A stretch of 64,000 bases of DNA from Candidatus Bandiella numerosa (lineage in GTDB: Bacteria > Pseudomonadota > Alphaproteobacteria > Rickettsiales > Midichloriaceae): contig NZ_CP104164.1 of NCBI RefSeq assembly GCF_029981845.1, positions 1,054,001 through 1,118,000 on the forward strand. Reading direction: 5' to 3'. Made by a program: the position numbers and the translations under genes. Below the pieces are notes generated by a model. It had not been told where the DNA came from. It ran no database searches and saw only the letters and a list, made by a program, of their open reading frames with translations. This document shows positions 1 to 8,461 of this stretch, piece after piece (within the stretch, counting starts at the first letter, position 1; the number at the start of each line of letters is the position of its first letter).

Positions 1-564
1 CCCACTCCTTGTTTCAAATGCAGATTTAACCTGCTCTTTTAATTCCGCAATCTTACTTCTTACTACTGGCCCTTTCTCACTCACTGGCATTGATACCGAT
101 ACCAACCCCCTAAAATCTCTTATCCTAAACTTCCCCTTACCCCTTCTACTCAACTCCTCAAAATACTTCGCTCTTTTTTCTTCTAATTTCCCGATTATGC
201 TCCCCTTATTCTCTTTTACCTTCCAATTATCTATTATGTGCTCCACTTTCGGCATTGCAGATAATAAAAATTGTATATTTGACCCCTCTGGCAATATACT
301 TCCAAATAACCCTGATAATTCATTTTCTAACTTTCCCTCGCTCCCCACATATAATCCAATCTCAAATATAAATCCTATACTGCTACTTCCTAAAAATAAC
401 CCATGCTCATCATCGTAACTTTCATATGGCAATAAATCACTCAAACTATGATAACTTAAAAACTCTTTCGCTTTCCTCCTTACCTCACTTCCTTTTAAGT
501 TAGTCCCATATTCACTACTCTCTCCAAAATACTGAGCTATCTTTTTTGCTAAATTATTCAACAT
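1..564 (-). CDS. traC: TraC, F-type T4SS ATPase (N-terminal part, runs off left edge)
   Basis: The frame is open from the ATG at 564 to base 1 (188 codons), so only the N-terminal part is present. TraC is the VirB4-like ATPase that powers assembly of the F-type conjugation channel at the inner membrane. The residues around LPYESYDDEHGLFLG match the conserved N-terminal domain of TraC; the Walker motifs would lie outside the window. Its ATG overlaps the traV stop region (the GAT-GTT-GAA-TAA end of traV contains it), a sign of translational coupling. It is placed after TraA-L-E-K-B-V as in F plasmids. Identity rests on this motif plus gene order. Confidence 0.88.
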   Translation of the reverse strand, partial: MLNNLAKKIAQYFGESSEYGTNLKGSEVRRKAKEFLSYHSLSDLLPYESYDDEHGLFLGSSSIGFIFEIGLYVGSEGKLENELSGLFGSILPEGSNIQFLLSAMPKVEHIIDNWKVKENKGSIIGKLEEKRAKYFEELSRRGKGKFRIRDFRGLVSVSMPVSEKGPVVRSKIAELKEQVKSAFETRSG

Positions 565-952
565 CTACCCACCTGCCTCCTTCTATTACCGTATATAGAT
601 ATGTCTCCCCTATGTAATCTCCCATCTCATCCTCAAATCCATTAATCCACACTCTCCCTGTCTGCTCCGGCACCCTTCTTACTTCGTTTTGTAATTTTTT
701 ATTCTCTACCTCCCCTCTATACTCTTCAATAATTCTAAGCCTCACAAATCTACCGTGATTTTCCTTTATTGAATCAATTTTTCCTTTCCCTAGCTCTCCT
801 TTTGTCACCATCTCATTTACTTCAGTCACTGACTTACATCCAGCTCCCATTCCTACTCCACACTCCGTTACTTTCTTGCCACTACATCCAACTAAACCCG
901 TAACTAATATTATAACCACTATTATTTTTTTCATCTTAATCACCCTTTTCAT
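554..952 (-). CDS. traV: TraV, outer-membrane lipoprotein of the conjugation core complex
   Basis: This small lipoprotein follows traB. A start at 952 is preferred because AAAAGGA lies about 9 bases upstream; the frame is open to an ATG at 985, but that start lies inside traB and has no clear ribosome site. The N-terminus is Lys-rich, then hydrophobic, and ends in the lipobox LVGC. Two further Cys follow (ECGVGMGAGC), the spacing seen in TraV. TraV anchors the TraB-TraK core complex in the outer membrane. It overlaps the start of traC. The sequence is divergent, so the name depends on the lipobox, size and position. Confidence 0.8.
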   Translation of the reverse strand: MKRVIKMKKIIVVIILVTGLVGCSGKKVTECGVGMGAGCKSVTEVNEMVTKGELGKGKIDSIKENHGRFVRLRIIEEYRGEVENKKLQNEVRRVPEQTGRVWINGFEDEMGDYIGETYLYTVIEGGRWVDVE

Positions 953-968
953 TTTGATTTTTCCTTTT

Positions 969-2234
969 TTAATATTCATTATCATTTACTTCTTGCTTTG
1001 ATACTTCTAATTCCTTTTCTCTCTTAATACTTAATCTCTCTTTGACTCTACTACTTCCAATATCGGCCCCTTCTGTAAATACAACATCCACTATTCTTCC
1101 ACTTTCAATCTGAATAATCGGCTGTATACTCTCAGCCCTATCTATATAATATTTCGATAACCTATCCATACTGCTGCTTGCTCCTGACATCATCCCCTCA
1201 TTAAATTTATCACTCGTACTTCTCTTTGGTATAAATGCTCCCATTGGATTTATCACTGCAGGTTGACTTGGATTAAATACTCCAGCTACTCCCTGCAACA
1301 CTCCTCCCAAAACACTCTTTGCCAAATATCCCCTTCCCTTTTCTACCACTATTCCTTTTATCCCTGCTCTCCCATCCTCTCCTGTCACATATCCTGCAAC
1401 TTCCGTCTCTATTATTTCTCCACTCGTCCTCTCAACACATGTTAGCTTTTCTAACCTCGCAAATACCCTCTCACTCGATAAATCTCCATATCCACTCCCA
1501 ACTATATGACAGTCCTTCAAATCACTTTGAAACTTCCTAGGTAATGTTCCCCTATCTATCAATCTTATTAATATAGGCCTTGGATCACTTGATGATGTTA
1601 ATGCTGTTGATGCATCTACACCCCCAAGTAATACTGCTTTCGCAAAACTTCCTGCCGGTATAGTATCTTCCTTATTCTTAACTTTCTCCCTCTTATCACC
1701 ACTTCCTAACTCTATTTTAATTTTTCTTATTCCTTGCTCCTTCTTCTCTATAAATGGCTTCATTTCTCCCGCACCACCTACTCGATCATGATTTGCCACT
1801 CCCCCTATTAAATCCCTAAGTGCCGCTATTTCCTCTTTTAATAATTCTACTTCACTTATTTCACTATTTCTTATGCTTTCTTCCTCATTTGCATTGATTG
1901 CTTTTGTTAAATCTTCCTTAATACCCGATATTCCATCTTGTAATGCTTGTATTTTACTCTCCTGCTGATACCTCCACGCAGCTTCTGAATCCACTTTATC
2001 TCCTACAGACTCTATCTGTCCTTTATAGAGTGTTTTCTCCTCTTCCTTTTTACTATCCCCAGTAGTCCATGTAGACTTTACTTGCTTCATCACTAATAAT
2101 CCAGCTGTCCCAAGTGCCGTAAATAATACTATTGCTACCACCCATTGCTTGCCACTTACACTTAAACTCCCCCAAATTCTCATTCCTTGAGCCTGTTTAC
2201 TTTTGTCTTGATTATTAACTTCTTGATTTGTCAT
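969..2234 (-). CDS. traB: TraB, VirB10-like scaffold of the F-type T4SS
   Basis: A 421-residue protein with one N-terminal transmembrane segment (about residues 30-50, VAIVLFTALGTAGLLV), a periplasmic coiled-coil (about 75-150) and a C-terminal beta domain (about 190-350) containing IPAGSFAKAVLLGGVDA and RPILIRL, which are typical of TraB/VirB10. TraB spans the envelope and links the inner-membrane ATPases to the TraK-TraV outer-membrane ring. It starts 4 bases before the traK stop. Length is close to F TraB (475 residues). No disruption is seen. Confidence 0.92.
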   Translation of the reverse strand: MTNQEVNNQDKSKQAQGMRIWGSLSVSGKQWVVAIVLFTALGTAGLLVMKQVKSTWTTGDSKKEEEKTLYKGQIESVGDKVDSEAAWRYQQESKIQALQDGISGIKEDLTKAINANEEESIRNSEISEVELLKEEIAALRDLIGGVANHDRVGGAGEMKPFIEKKEQGIRKIKIELGSGDKREKVKNKEDTIPAGSFAKAVLLGGVDASTALTSSSDPRPILIRLIDRGTLPRKFQSDLKDCHIVGSGYGDLSSERVFARLEKLTCVERTSGEIIETEVAGYVTGEDGRAGIKGIVVEKGRGYLAKSVLGGVLQGVAGVFNPSQPAVINPMGAFIPKRSTSDKFNEGMMSGASSSMDRLSKYYIDRAESIQPIIQIESGRIVDVVFTEGADIGSSRVKERLSIKREKELEVSKQEVNDNEY

Positions 2235-2238
2235 AACT

Positions 2239-3060
2239 TTACCTACTATATATTACTTTATATAATTTCGTCTCATCTCCCTCTCTTAAAGTCCTGCTTT
2301 CTAACATAATCGCTGCAACTCCATCTCCAGCAAACTGCTTTTCATGTAATGTCTTCTGGCCCTTTCCTTTATTGCATAACTTCCATACTTCTACTCGGTA
2401 CTTTCCTACCACCTTATCTCCTTCAAATTCTATCTCCAGTCCACCTTTACTCAAATAACCTTGTCCCTTGTCTTTTAACGGGACTCCCCTAACATATTTA
2501 ATCATGTTTACAATCTCATCATGCCTTATATGCTTACTTCCTATCAGCTTCTCACTCGCTTTTTCAGAATCAAGTTGACTTATCAGTATAAATTCCCCCT
2601 CTCCCTTCTTTAATTTTAAACTTATGTCTTGCGTCTTCCCCTTTTCCGTCACCACTGTAAATACTGCATTCTTATTGCTATTTACATCTAACAATTTAAC
2701 AAATATTTGACCTAATCTCTCGTCACTCTCAAGTCCAAATTCTTCCCCAAGCCCTATTACCTCAACTATCCTGTCTCCTTCTATTTTTACTCTATTTGCC
2801 TCATTCCTCGACATATATCCCTCTATCCTTTTATTCTCTTCTAATCCATATTTCTGCGTTCCAGCTACTCCCTCCTCACTTACTCCAAATACTACCAATG
2901 ACATTGTAAACACCGCCAGTCCAAATTTTATAAGCCCAAATGTTATAAAATCAAATACTCTAAAACCCTTACCTTTTTTTTCGCTTTTTCTGCTTTTCCC
3001 GCCTTTTGCTCTTACACTACTTATTTGTATTATCTTTTTTTCTATTTTTGTTATTGTCAT
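2239..3060 (-). CDS. traK: TraK, secretin-like T4SS core component
   Basis: A 273-residue exported protein with a long basic N-terminus and a hydrophobic stretch (about residues 40-60) before the mature part. The segment NEANRVKIEGDRIVEVIGL followed by DERLGQIFVKL resembles the conserved N-terminal region of F TraK, which forms the outer-membrane ring with TraV and binds TraB. It lies 8 bases after traE and 4 bases before traB. The basic leader is longer than in F TraK, so an internal start such as the Met of FTMSLVVFG is possible. Confidence 0.86.
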   Translation of the reverse strand: MTITKIEKKIIQISSVRAKGGKSRKSEKKGKGFRVFDFITFGLIKFGLAVFTMSLVVFGVSEEGVAGTQKYGLEENKRIEGYMSRNEANRVKIEGDRIVEVIGLGEEFGLESDERLGQIFVKLLDVNSNKNAVFTVVTEKGKTQDISLKLKKGEGEFILISQLDSEKASEKLIGSKHIRHDEIVNMIKYVRGVPLKDKGQGYLSKGGLEIEFEGDKVVGKYRVEVWKLCNKGKGQKTLHEKQFAGDGVAAIMLESRTLREGDETKLYKVIYSR

Positions 3061-3068
3061 AATTATCC

Positions 3069-3626
3069 CTATTTACTTTTAAAATTCTTTAACATAAATA
3101 TTCCACCACTATACCCAAACTCTATCTCATATATCTCCTTACTCTGTCCCATTCTCGATCCTGCTATATATTTCGTTAGCACACCCACTATCTCAGCTTT
3201 TAATCCCTTAACATCTACTATTATCTCTTTTGGCGCAAATACAGTAGTTACTCCCTCTTTCTTCATTCTTTCCGCATCACTTATTAATCTTTTCTCAACA
3301 TCATGATAATGCTGAGGGGCCACATATCTAAGTATCACATCCTTTCTATATCCATGACTGTCAGGCGTTGTATCCAACATCAGCTTACTAAAAAATAAAG
3401 CCATCTCTTCTATATATGACTCCGATACTAAACTCCCTTCACTCCACACATTCTGCTTCATATACGCAGGTACTATTATCACCCTCTCATTCTTCCCAAA
3501 TAACATTAGTCCAAGCATGATATTCGCTATCATCAATCCTAAAGATATTACTAAAAACCCATTCCTCTGCTTTAATAACTTCTCTACACTCTGATTCCAC
3601 CTTTCTATCCTCATATCACTATCCAA
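3069..3626 (-). CDS. traE: TraE, VirB5/VirB8-position inner-membrane T4SS protein
   Basis: A 185-residue protein with one N-terminal transmembrane segment (about residues 23-43) and a periplasmic domain. The order cytoplasmic Arg/Lys-rich start, membrane segment, VPAYMKQNVW and SESYIEEMALFF fits TraE of F, which is needed for pilus assembly and is the VirB8 counterpart. It overlaps the traL stop by 8 bases and is followed by traK, the canonical order. It appears intact. Confidence 0.92.
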   Translation of the reverse strand: MDSDMRIERWNQSVEKLLKQRNGFLVISLGLMIANIMLGLMLFGKNERVIIVPAYMKQNVWSEGSLVSESYIEEMALFFSKLMLDTTPDSHGYRKDVILRYVAPQHYHDVEKRLISDAERMKKEGVTTVFAPKEIIVDVKGLKAEIVGVLTKYIAGSRMGQSKEIYEIEFGYSGGIFMLKNFKSK

Positions 3627-3906
3627 TATACTCCCTAATATCAGACCTTACCTTTGATTTAAGCTGTCTATGCATCCCAGGTAAATACCAATATATAGCA
3701 TGCCTTAAAAACCCTCCTCCTATGTTTTGCTTTACATATTTAAGTGCATTATATATCGCTATACTCAACACCACCCCTGTAACTGGAAATCTAAATATAA
3801 ATCCAAGTGCTAGCGGCACAAATAATGCCGCCATTTCATCCACCGTCCAAAATGCTATTCTTGTCGGGTTATCTAAATATCTTAGTATTACATTCCTATC
3901 GTACAT
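3619..3906 (-). CDS. traL: TraL, small inner-membrane T4SS protein
   Basis: The preferred start is the ATG at 3906, preceded by AAGAGGGATA; the open frame extends upstream to 4002, but that part overlaps traA. The 95-residue product begins MYDRNVILRYLDNPTRI and has a central hydrophobic region (FVPLALGFIF and VVLSIAIYNAL), the typical TraL pattern; TraL is a VirB3-like membrane protein needed for pilus assembly. It begins 8 bases after the traA stop and overlaps traE. Confidence 0.9.
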   Translation of the reverse strand: MYDRNVILRYLDNPTRIAFWTVDEMAALFVPLALGFIFRFPVTGVVLSIAIYNALKYVKQNIGGGFLRHAIYWYLPGMHRQLKSKVRSDIREYIG

Positions 3907-3914
3907 TATCCCTC

Positions 3915-4343
3915 TTACTTTATTTTGAATGAGCCATTTACAAATCCAAAAAATACATTCACAAATATTAAATATGCAGCTCCAAACATTAACATTGTCC
4001 ATCTCTGTGATATTAATGCAAAACCCGCTGTCGCTATCCCTGCTGCATTTAATACCATAGGTATTAAATATCCTTGTGAATCATCTTGCACTTTCTTTGT
4101 TAGCGTTTTTATATCAGCAATATCAGTAATCCCTGCTAATCCATATTCTGGATACAAAATCATTACTCCCAGTAAAATTAGTATACATGTTTTTAAAACT
4201 CTTTTGATCCTTGGGCTCTCTATGTCTCTCTCACCGCTTTTTATAAAACATTTTTCTTTCATTTTCTCATTAAACAAATATCCTTTGATCAGCACCTCTT
4301 CTACTCTTGCTTGCATTTTTTTAATTATTTTTACTGTCTTCAT
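3915..4343 (-). CDS. traA: TraA-type pilin precursor
   Basis: A 142-residue protein immediately upstream of traL, the position of the F-pilin gene. It has a long basic leader (about 50 residues), a hydrophobic signal segment (CILILLGVMILYPEYGLAG) ending in a plausible leader peptidase site, and a mature part of about 70 residues with two hydrophobic helices (IPMVLNAAGIATAGFALI and MLMFGAAYLIFVNVFFGF). This is the topology of F pilin. The name is inferred from architecture and position, because pilin sequence is poorly conserved. It should not be confused with the Ti-type TraA relaxase at 42345. Confidence 0.82.
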   Translation of the reverse strand: MKTVKIIKKMQARVEEVLIKGYLFNEKMKEKCFIKSGERDIESPRIKRVLKTCILILLGVMILYPEYGLAGITDIADIKTLTKKVQDDSQGYLIPMVLNAAGIATAGFALISQRWTMLMFGAAYLIFVNVFFGFVNGSFKIK

Positions 4344-4417
4344 TTTTTATTCTCCTTTTTTAATTTATTATTTTTTGTTTGTTTTTTTAGTATGCCTTAT
4401 TTATAATTTGATAATTC

Positions 4418-4873
4418 TCAACCTGCTACATCTACTTCCACACCCTCCTCTAACTCTCTTTCTACTCCTTCTTTTAATACTTCCTCCTCATACTTTTTTA
4501 GCTTCTCCTCATATACCTTATTCTCTTCTTCTAACTCTCTTATCCATTCTTCTCCTGCTTTTGCTTTTAACTCCCTCACATCTACACATATCATTATCCC
4601 ATAATCCTCAAATACATTGATAAATACTCCTTTTTCTGATTTGCTTAACTCCCCTCTTACTATCACCTTCTTACCTGCTTTTAGATGCTTACCAAAATGA
4701 TCTATTATTCTTTTGTTCCACACAAATATTTCAAAAAAATCTACCTTCTTCTCTGTTTTACCCCTCACTACTACCGTTACCATCCCATACACATTTCCTT
4801 CTTTAGTCTCTCTTAGCCATATATCCCTGACTAATCTGCCACTTAACTCAACTATATTTCTATCTCTTACCAT
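4418..4873 (-). CDS. SSB-like OB-fold protein of the tra operon
   Basis: The start is set at 4873 because AAGGAGG sits 9 bases upstream. The 151-residue product has an N-terminal region like single-stranded-DNA-binding proteins (ELSGRLVRDIWLRET, then KVDFFEIFVWNKRI, then GKKVIVRGELSKSEKGVFI), an OB-fold pattern. It continues in a Glu/Lys-rich coiled-coil tail (about residues 105-150) and lacks the acidic DDIPF-type tip of true SSB. It lies between a second OB-fold gene and the pilin gene, so a role with transferred single-stranded DNA is likely but inferred. A genuine ssb is at 39389. Confidence 0.68.
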   Translation of the reverse strand: MVRDRNIVELSGRLVRDIWLRETKEGNVYGMVTVVVRGKTEKKVDFFEIFVWNKRIIDHFGKHLKAGKKVIVRGELSKSEKGVFINVFEDYGIMICVDVRELKAKAGEEWIRELEEENKVYEEKLKKYEEEVLKEGVERELEEGVEVDVAG

Positions 4874-4896
4874 TTTATTAAGCCTCCTTTCCCCTA

Positions 4897-5232
4897 TCAT
4901 TTGTTCAATTCATCTTCTTCACCTATGGTGATTTCTCCATAGCTGTCCAACAGCATATAATCTACTTTTTTCCCTTCACTAAACGTTCCTCTTAGCTTGA
5001 CTCTTTTGCCAATTTCTAGTTTCTCCCTGTTTTCTTTGCAATATCTTGCTATCCTTTCACTCCTTATAAATACCTCACATTCCTTGTAGTTATATTCTCT
5101 TATATGCATCCAACTAATTCCTGTTACCTCATTTTCCTGATTAATCCCTATATGCGGCTCCTCTATTATTACCCCACTTATTACGGTGTTTTCTTGAAAC
5201 TTTCTTATATATTTTCCTACTTGAACTCTCAT
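4897..5232 (-). CDS. Short OB-fold (SSB-like) protein
   Basis: A 111-residue protein with the same pattern as its downstream neighbour: an N-terminal strand (NTVISGVIIEEPHIG), a central YNYKECEVFIRSERIARYC matching the position of the SSB segment W-x-x-V-x-x-W, and KLEIGKRVKLRGTFSEGK resembling the G-x-x-V-x-V-E-G strand. It is probably a diverged single-stranded-DNA-binding-like protein. AAGG lies before the ATG. It sits 18 bases downstream of traT and 23 bases upstream of the next start, in the same transcription unit. Function is inferred from fold-like pattern only. Confidence 0.55.
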   Translation of the reverse strand: MRVQVGKYIRKFQENTVISGVIIEEPHIGINQENEVTGISWMHIREYNYKECEVFIRSERIARYCKENREKLEIGKRVKLRGTFSEGKKVDYMLLDSYGEITIGEEDELNK

Positions 5233-5250
5233 ATTTACCTTTCTATTTGT

Positions 5251-6000
5251 TTATAATAACCCTGATATTGATTTCACTAGCCCTTCTGTTAACTTTGGCT
5301 CTGCCTCCTCAAATTTCAAATTGGTTTTCTTTGCTACACTCATTATTCTCGTTTGATACTTCTTCCAATTTGTCTTCTTCTCCCATCTGGATTTTTTATA
5401 CCCACTTGTTCCTTGCTTTAAATTGGCATCACTACTCTCACTGACATATTCTCCATCTGCTTTCTCACTTATTTGTAAATCTGTTATCATTGTAAAGTTC
5501 ACTACTTCCACTGCTGCATCTAACACTGTATTACCTATTCCTGTAATCAATCCTATACCAAGCATACTTCTCCCACTTCCTCCTGTGGCTCCTGCTATTG
5601 CAGCTCCTGTTGCGAAACCTTCCAGTCCACTACCATAGCCTCCAGTTAACGCTTGGAATGGATTTTCTAATGTGTTTTTTCCTACTTGCAATACATTGGC
5701 TTGGATCATTATATTTGCACTTTGAGTACTATTTACAATTCTATAGCCTTTGCTTTCTATCGCCGATCTAATTTTAGATTCAATCTCTAATCCTGATTTA
5801 TCACTTGTATTTCTAATTTGTAGTAATACTGTTTTTTTATTATCATCAATTGGATCTAAGAATATTGTTTCACTCATTTTCGTCTCTACTTCTAGATTCC
5901 CATGCTTTATCATCTTACTTGCTGTATTACAGCCTACTAAACTTCCCATTCCTGTTGTTAGCACTGCTATTACTATGTATTTTTTTGCTTGCTTGATCAT
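5251..6000 (-). CDS. traT: TraT, surface-exclusion / complement-resistance lipoprotein
   Basis: A 249-residue lipoprotein with lipobox LVGC (Cys near residue 24). Motifs shared with F TraT are clear: NLEVETKMSETIFLDP, LLQIRNTSDKSGL, IMIQANVLQVGK, a Gly/Ala-rich hydrophobic centre (about 120-160), VNFTMITDLQISEKA, LKQGTSGYKKS and the end KTNLKFEEAEPKL. TraT lies in the outer membrane and blocks redundant mating; it also protects some hosts from complement. AGGAGTG precedes the ATG. In F it sits far downstream next to traS and traD; here it lies near the head of the operon. It seems intact. Confidence 0.95.
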   Translation of the reverse strand: MIKQAKKYIVIAVLTTGMGSLVGCNTASKMIKHGNLEVETKMSETIFLDPIDDNKKTVLLQIRNTSDKSGLEIESKIRSAIESKGYRIVNSTQSANIMIQANVLQVGKNTLENPFQALTGGYGSGLEGFATGAAIAGATGGSGRSMLGIGLITGIGNTVLDAAVEVVNFTMITDLQISEKADGEYVSESSDANLKQGTSGYKKSRWEKKTNWKKYQTRIMSVAKKTNLKFEEAEPKLTEGLVKSISGLL

Positions 6001-6012
6001 TTTTGTTCACTC

Positions 6013-7890
6013 CTAATTTAATTGATTATTTATATTTACTTGGTTCTTACTTATGTCTCTCATCAGTAGCTCGTGATTATTTATATTTACTTGTGAGTAA
6101 TCACCTAGTTCTTGTACTTCTCTGGACTTATTGAATATTATTTCTTTGGATTCCTTACTTACTGCATCTCTTATTTTATCTCTTATTTCTAATCTGCTTC
6201 TTTTGATATGTTTCTTCATTAAATATGATTCAAATAGCCTATCTCTCATTAATTTGTACTCATCCTTATTCAAAAAATCTCTTTTTGGAATATGCCTCAG
6301 TATTAATCCTAATTTATATCTATCGTTATCTTCCTGATATCCCTCTTCCTCTATATAATTTCTAAATTCTTCATATTCTTTAAACTCATTTAAATTTTCT
6401 TTTAGGTTATTTGCTATTTTCTTCTCTATTTCCGTAACTTTTTCCTCTTTTTTGATTTCTCTATTTTGACTTATATTATTTATATCCAGCTCTCTATCTC
6501 CTACTCCATATTCTCCATTTAATATCCTTTCTATCGTTTTCTCTTTTATTAACCAGCCAAAAACTGCTTTAAAGTTATTCTTTGTGTCCTTCTCTCCCAT
6601 TAAAAACTGGCTACTATTTACTTTTAGTGTGTATTCTCTCCAGTTATTTAAATCCCTATTAAATACTGTTCTATATATATTTAGTAAAATTTGCTCATTC
6701 CTCTTATTACTATATGCTTTAATTGGGCTTATCGAATACTCAAATACTTTGTTCCATAAATCTACCATTGTTTGCGTCACTGATTGATTACCTTCTTGGA
6801 TATCAGATACCACAACTGATGTGATTTTGGTTGCTTGAGTAGCGGTTATTATGCTTGTTGAAATAGCAGAGTTTGCTTCTGCTTTCTTTACTTCCACATC
6901 TACCTCATCTTTCCCCCCTACTTCCTCTTCTGCTTTTGCTTCTAAACCTTTGTTTTCTTCTTTTATTGTTGAATACTTTTTTAAAGCTGCAAATAATTCA
7001 CTAAAATTAAATCCTCCTTGTATCTTTGTCCCATCCTCTTCATGCATTTTCTCGTACTCTCTGTATAGTCTTTCCATTTCTTCCGCTACTTCCTTCTCTA
7101 GCTCCTCCTGCCTCCTTTCTCTCAACCTTCTTTCTACTTCCTCTTCAATTAAATCATTTAAATTCCTAATTATTTTACCCTTTTCTTTTTCGTAACCCCT
7201 ATCTTCCCTTTCTGCTAAAGTCTCACCCATTTCTCGATTCTTCTTTTTTCCCAATTCAAAATATTTTTCTTCTTCACTCCTCCTAGAAGAAGTCTTTTCT
7301 GTTCCTTTCTCTGTTATATTATATCCCTCGTCATTTTGACGGGAATCATTTTCAAATTGAAATACTGAAATTGTACTCGCCTTTTTTTGGCCATTACTTG
7401 TAGTATAGTTTTTACTACATGGTGAGTTATTAATAAATTGTGATGATTTGTAATTTGTAGGCTCTATATCCTTTTCTAGTTCATAGCTTGAGATATAAAA
7501 TTCATCTAAGTAACTTTCTTCATAACTTCCGCAGTTATTTTTTACTGAATTACTTTTCCTTATATTGTCATTTAGTATTTTGTAACCTTTTTCCTCTACT
7601 GTGTACCATCTGATATTTTCTCTTCCTCTGAAACTGGCTTGCTTACTCCTTATTAATCCTTGCTCCTCTAATGATTTTAGTGCTCGATATATTTTACTTT
7701 CGCTCCAATGCTGAAAATGTTGAATCTTCCATGATGAAACCGAATTATAGATCCATTTACCTTCTTCTCCTTTAAGATTTGATGCTTTGCCTCTGCAGTA
7801 CACAGCTATTTTTTCTAATATCGCAGCTTCTGCTTCTCCTATTTCTATCGCAATACTCGGTCTTAATATGTAAAATTTACTTATTTGCAT
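6013..7890 (-). CDS. Winged-helix replication-initiator-like protein (RAGE/plasmid type)
   Basis: A 625-residue soluble protein. Residues 1-110 form a winged-helix-like domain (RPSIAIEIGEAEAAILEKIA, then SSWKIQHFQHWSESKIYRAL and LEEQGLIRSKQASF), as in plasmid replication proteins. The centre (about 220-300) is a Glu/Lys/Arg-rich coiled coil. The C-terminal part (about 375-470) contains WNKVFEYSISPIKAY and KNNFKAVFGWLIKE, a block I associate with Rickettsiales plasmid/RAGE replication-type proteins, although I could not search for it. The same block occurs in the broken copy at 15014-16432, with about 180 bp of strongly similar DNA. Replication of the element, or regulation of the operon it sits in, are both possible. 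Confidence 0.6.
   Translation of the reverse strand: MQISKFYILRPSIAIEIGEAEAAILEKIAVYCRGKASNLKGEEGKWIYNSVSSWKIQHFQHWSESKIYRALKSLEEQGLIRSKQASFRGRENIRWYTVEEKGYKILNDNIRKSNSVKNNCGSYEESYLDEFYISSYELEKDIEPTNYKSSQFINNSPCSKNYTTSNGQKKASTISVFQFENDSRQNDEGYNITEKGTEKTSSRRSEEEKYFELGKKKNREMGETLAEREDRGYEKEKGKIIRNLNDLIEEEVERRLRERRQEELEKEVAEEMERLYREYEKMHEEDGTKIQGGFNFSELFAALKKYSTIKEENKGLEAKAEEEVGGKDEVDVEVKKAEANSAISTSIITATQATKITSVVVSDIQEGNQSVTQTMVDLWNKVFEYSISPIKAYSNKRNEQILLNIYRTVFNRDLNNWREYTLKVNSSQFLMGEKDTKNNFKAVFGWLIKEKTIERILNGEYGVGDRELDINNISQNREIKKEEKVTEIEKKIANNLKENLNEFKEYEEFRNYIEEEGYQEDNDRYKLGLILRHIPKRDFLNKDEYKLMRDRLFESYLMKKHIKRSRLEIRDKIRDAVSKESKEIIFNKSREVQELGDYSQVNINNHELLMRDISKNQVNINNQLN
6471..6650. repeat. 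Direct repeat copy 1 (with 15451-15630)
   Basis: About 180 bases inside the replication-like gene align without gaps, at an estimated 90% or so identity by eye, to 15451-15630 in the broken paralogue. The run TATTTATATCCAGCTCTCTA occurs in both. Both copies have the same orientation, so recombination between them could delete about 9 kb including the peptide-oligopeptidase-symporter operon. Confidence 0.85.
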
Positions 7891-8194
7891 ACCCTTCTAC
7901 CATTTCTTTGCATTTCTCATAATTTATTCTGTACCATTTACTATGGTCCCACTCGCTCTTGCATTTCTTTTCTGATTCTATTAAACCCTTATCTTCCAAA
8001 CCCTTAATTACTAGATATACTTTATTCTTCCCCCATAATGGCATATGCATTTCATTCCATGACATTAGGCTATTACATACCCATCCATCCTCTCTATACT
8101 TATAGCCGGTGATTTCTCCTCTCACTAGCTGATCTATGCGGTCTAACATTATCGCTTCCGCATCTCTTAAATATTTTAATCCTTCTGTTAGCAT
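7877..8194 (-). CDS. Small winged-helix protein
   Basis: A 105-residue protein resembling the first 100 residues of its downstream neighbour: AEAIMLDRIDQLVRG matches its AEAAILEKIAVYCRG, and GWVCNSLMSWNEMHMPLWGK matches its WIYNSVSSWKIQHFQHWSE. It is therefore a stand-alone DNA-binding winged helix, probably an ancient partial duplicate. Its end overlaps the next start by 14 bases, implying coupled translation. It could act as a replication accessory or local repressor; the sequence does not decide. Confidence 0.6.
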   Translation of the reverse strand: MLTEGLKYLRDAEAIMLDRIDQLVRGEITGYKYREDGWVCNSLMSWNEMHMPLWGKNKVYLVIKGLEDKGLIESEKKCKSEWDHSKWYRINYEKCKEMVEGYANK

Positions 8195-8206
8195 TTTATT
8201 TACCTA

Positions 8207-8329
8207 TTAATCCTTATTCTTTAAAATTATGTATCCAAAAATAAGAAATAAAATCGTTAGCAAACCAGCTATATAAGCAGTTGAATAATCAACTATGTAT
8301 TTTTGAATAAAATTCGTAACTTGTTCCAT
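8207..8329 (-). CDS. 40-residue single-pass membrane peptide, first gene of the tra operon
   Basis: A short frame, ATG at 8329, stop at 8207, 12 bases before the next start. GAGGGAG lies upstream. The product has a polar N-terminus (MEQVTNFIQKYIVDYSTAY), one hydrophobic helix (IAGLLTILFLIFGYIIL) and a KNKD tail. Position, ribosome site and a clean membrane segment support it. The function is unknown; small hydrophobic first-gene products in tra operons may be entry-exclusion or pilus accessory proteins, but nothing here shows it. Confidence 0.5.
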   Translation of the reverse strand: MEQVTNFIQKYIVDYSTAYIAGLLTILFLIFGYIILKNKD

Positions 8330-8390
8330 TTTTTAATACTTCACTCCCTCTAAAATCATTTTGTTTTAATAATTTTCAACATTTTCTAAA

Positions 8391-8461
8391 TTGACAAAAT
8401 TCATAGTTAATGTATAAACGTTTAGTAAGTATAATAAAATATTGGAACTTTATTTTACTTA
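8391..8461 (+). promoter_or_regulatory. Promoter and inverted-repeat operator between XRE gene and tra operon
   Basis: TTGACA at 8391 and TATAAA at 8413 (16-base spacer) form a good plus-strand promoter for the XRE gene. Downstream, arms at 8427-8438 (AAGTATAATAAA) and 8449-8460 (TTTATTTTACTT) match 11 of 12 as an inverted repeat with a 10-base centre. This is the expected kind of site for the dimeric XRE repressor encoded next door, and would let it control itself and the divergent operon. Binding is inferred. Confidence 0.5.

Noticed and set aside
197..418. Plus-strand frame opposite traC
   Set aside because: It is the antisense of a well-supported coding region and has no start signal.
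3925..4620. 231-codon plus-strand frame rich in Leu, Ile and Ser
   Set aside because: It is opposite the pilin and OB-fold genes; a Leu-rich composition is expected from the antisense of Lys/Glu-rich genes.
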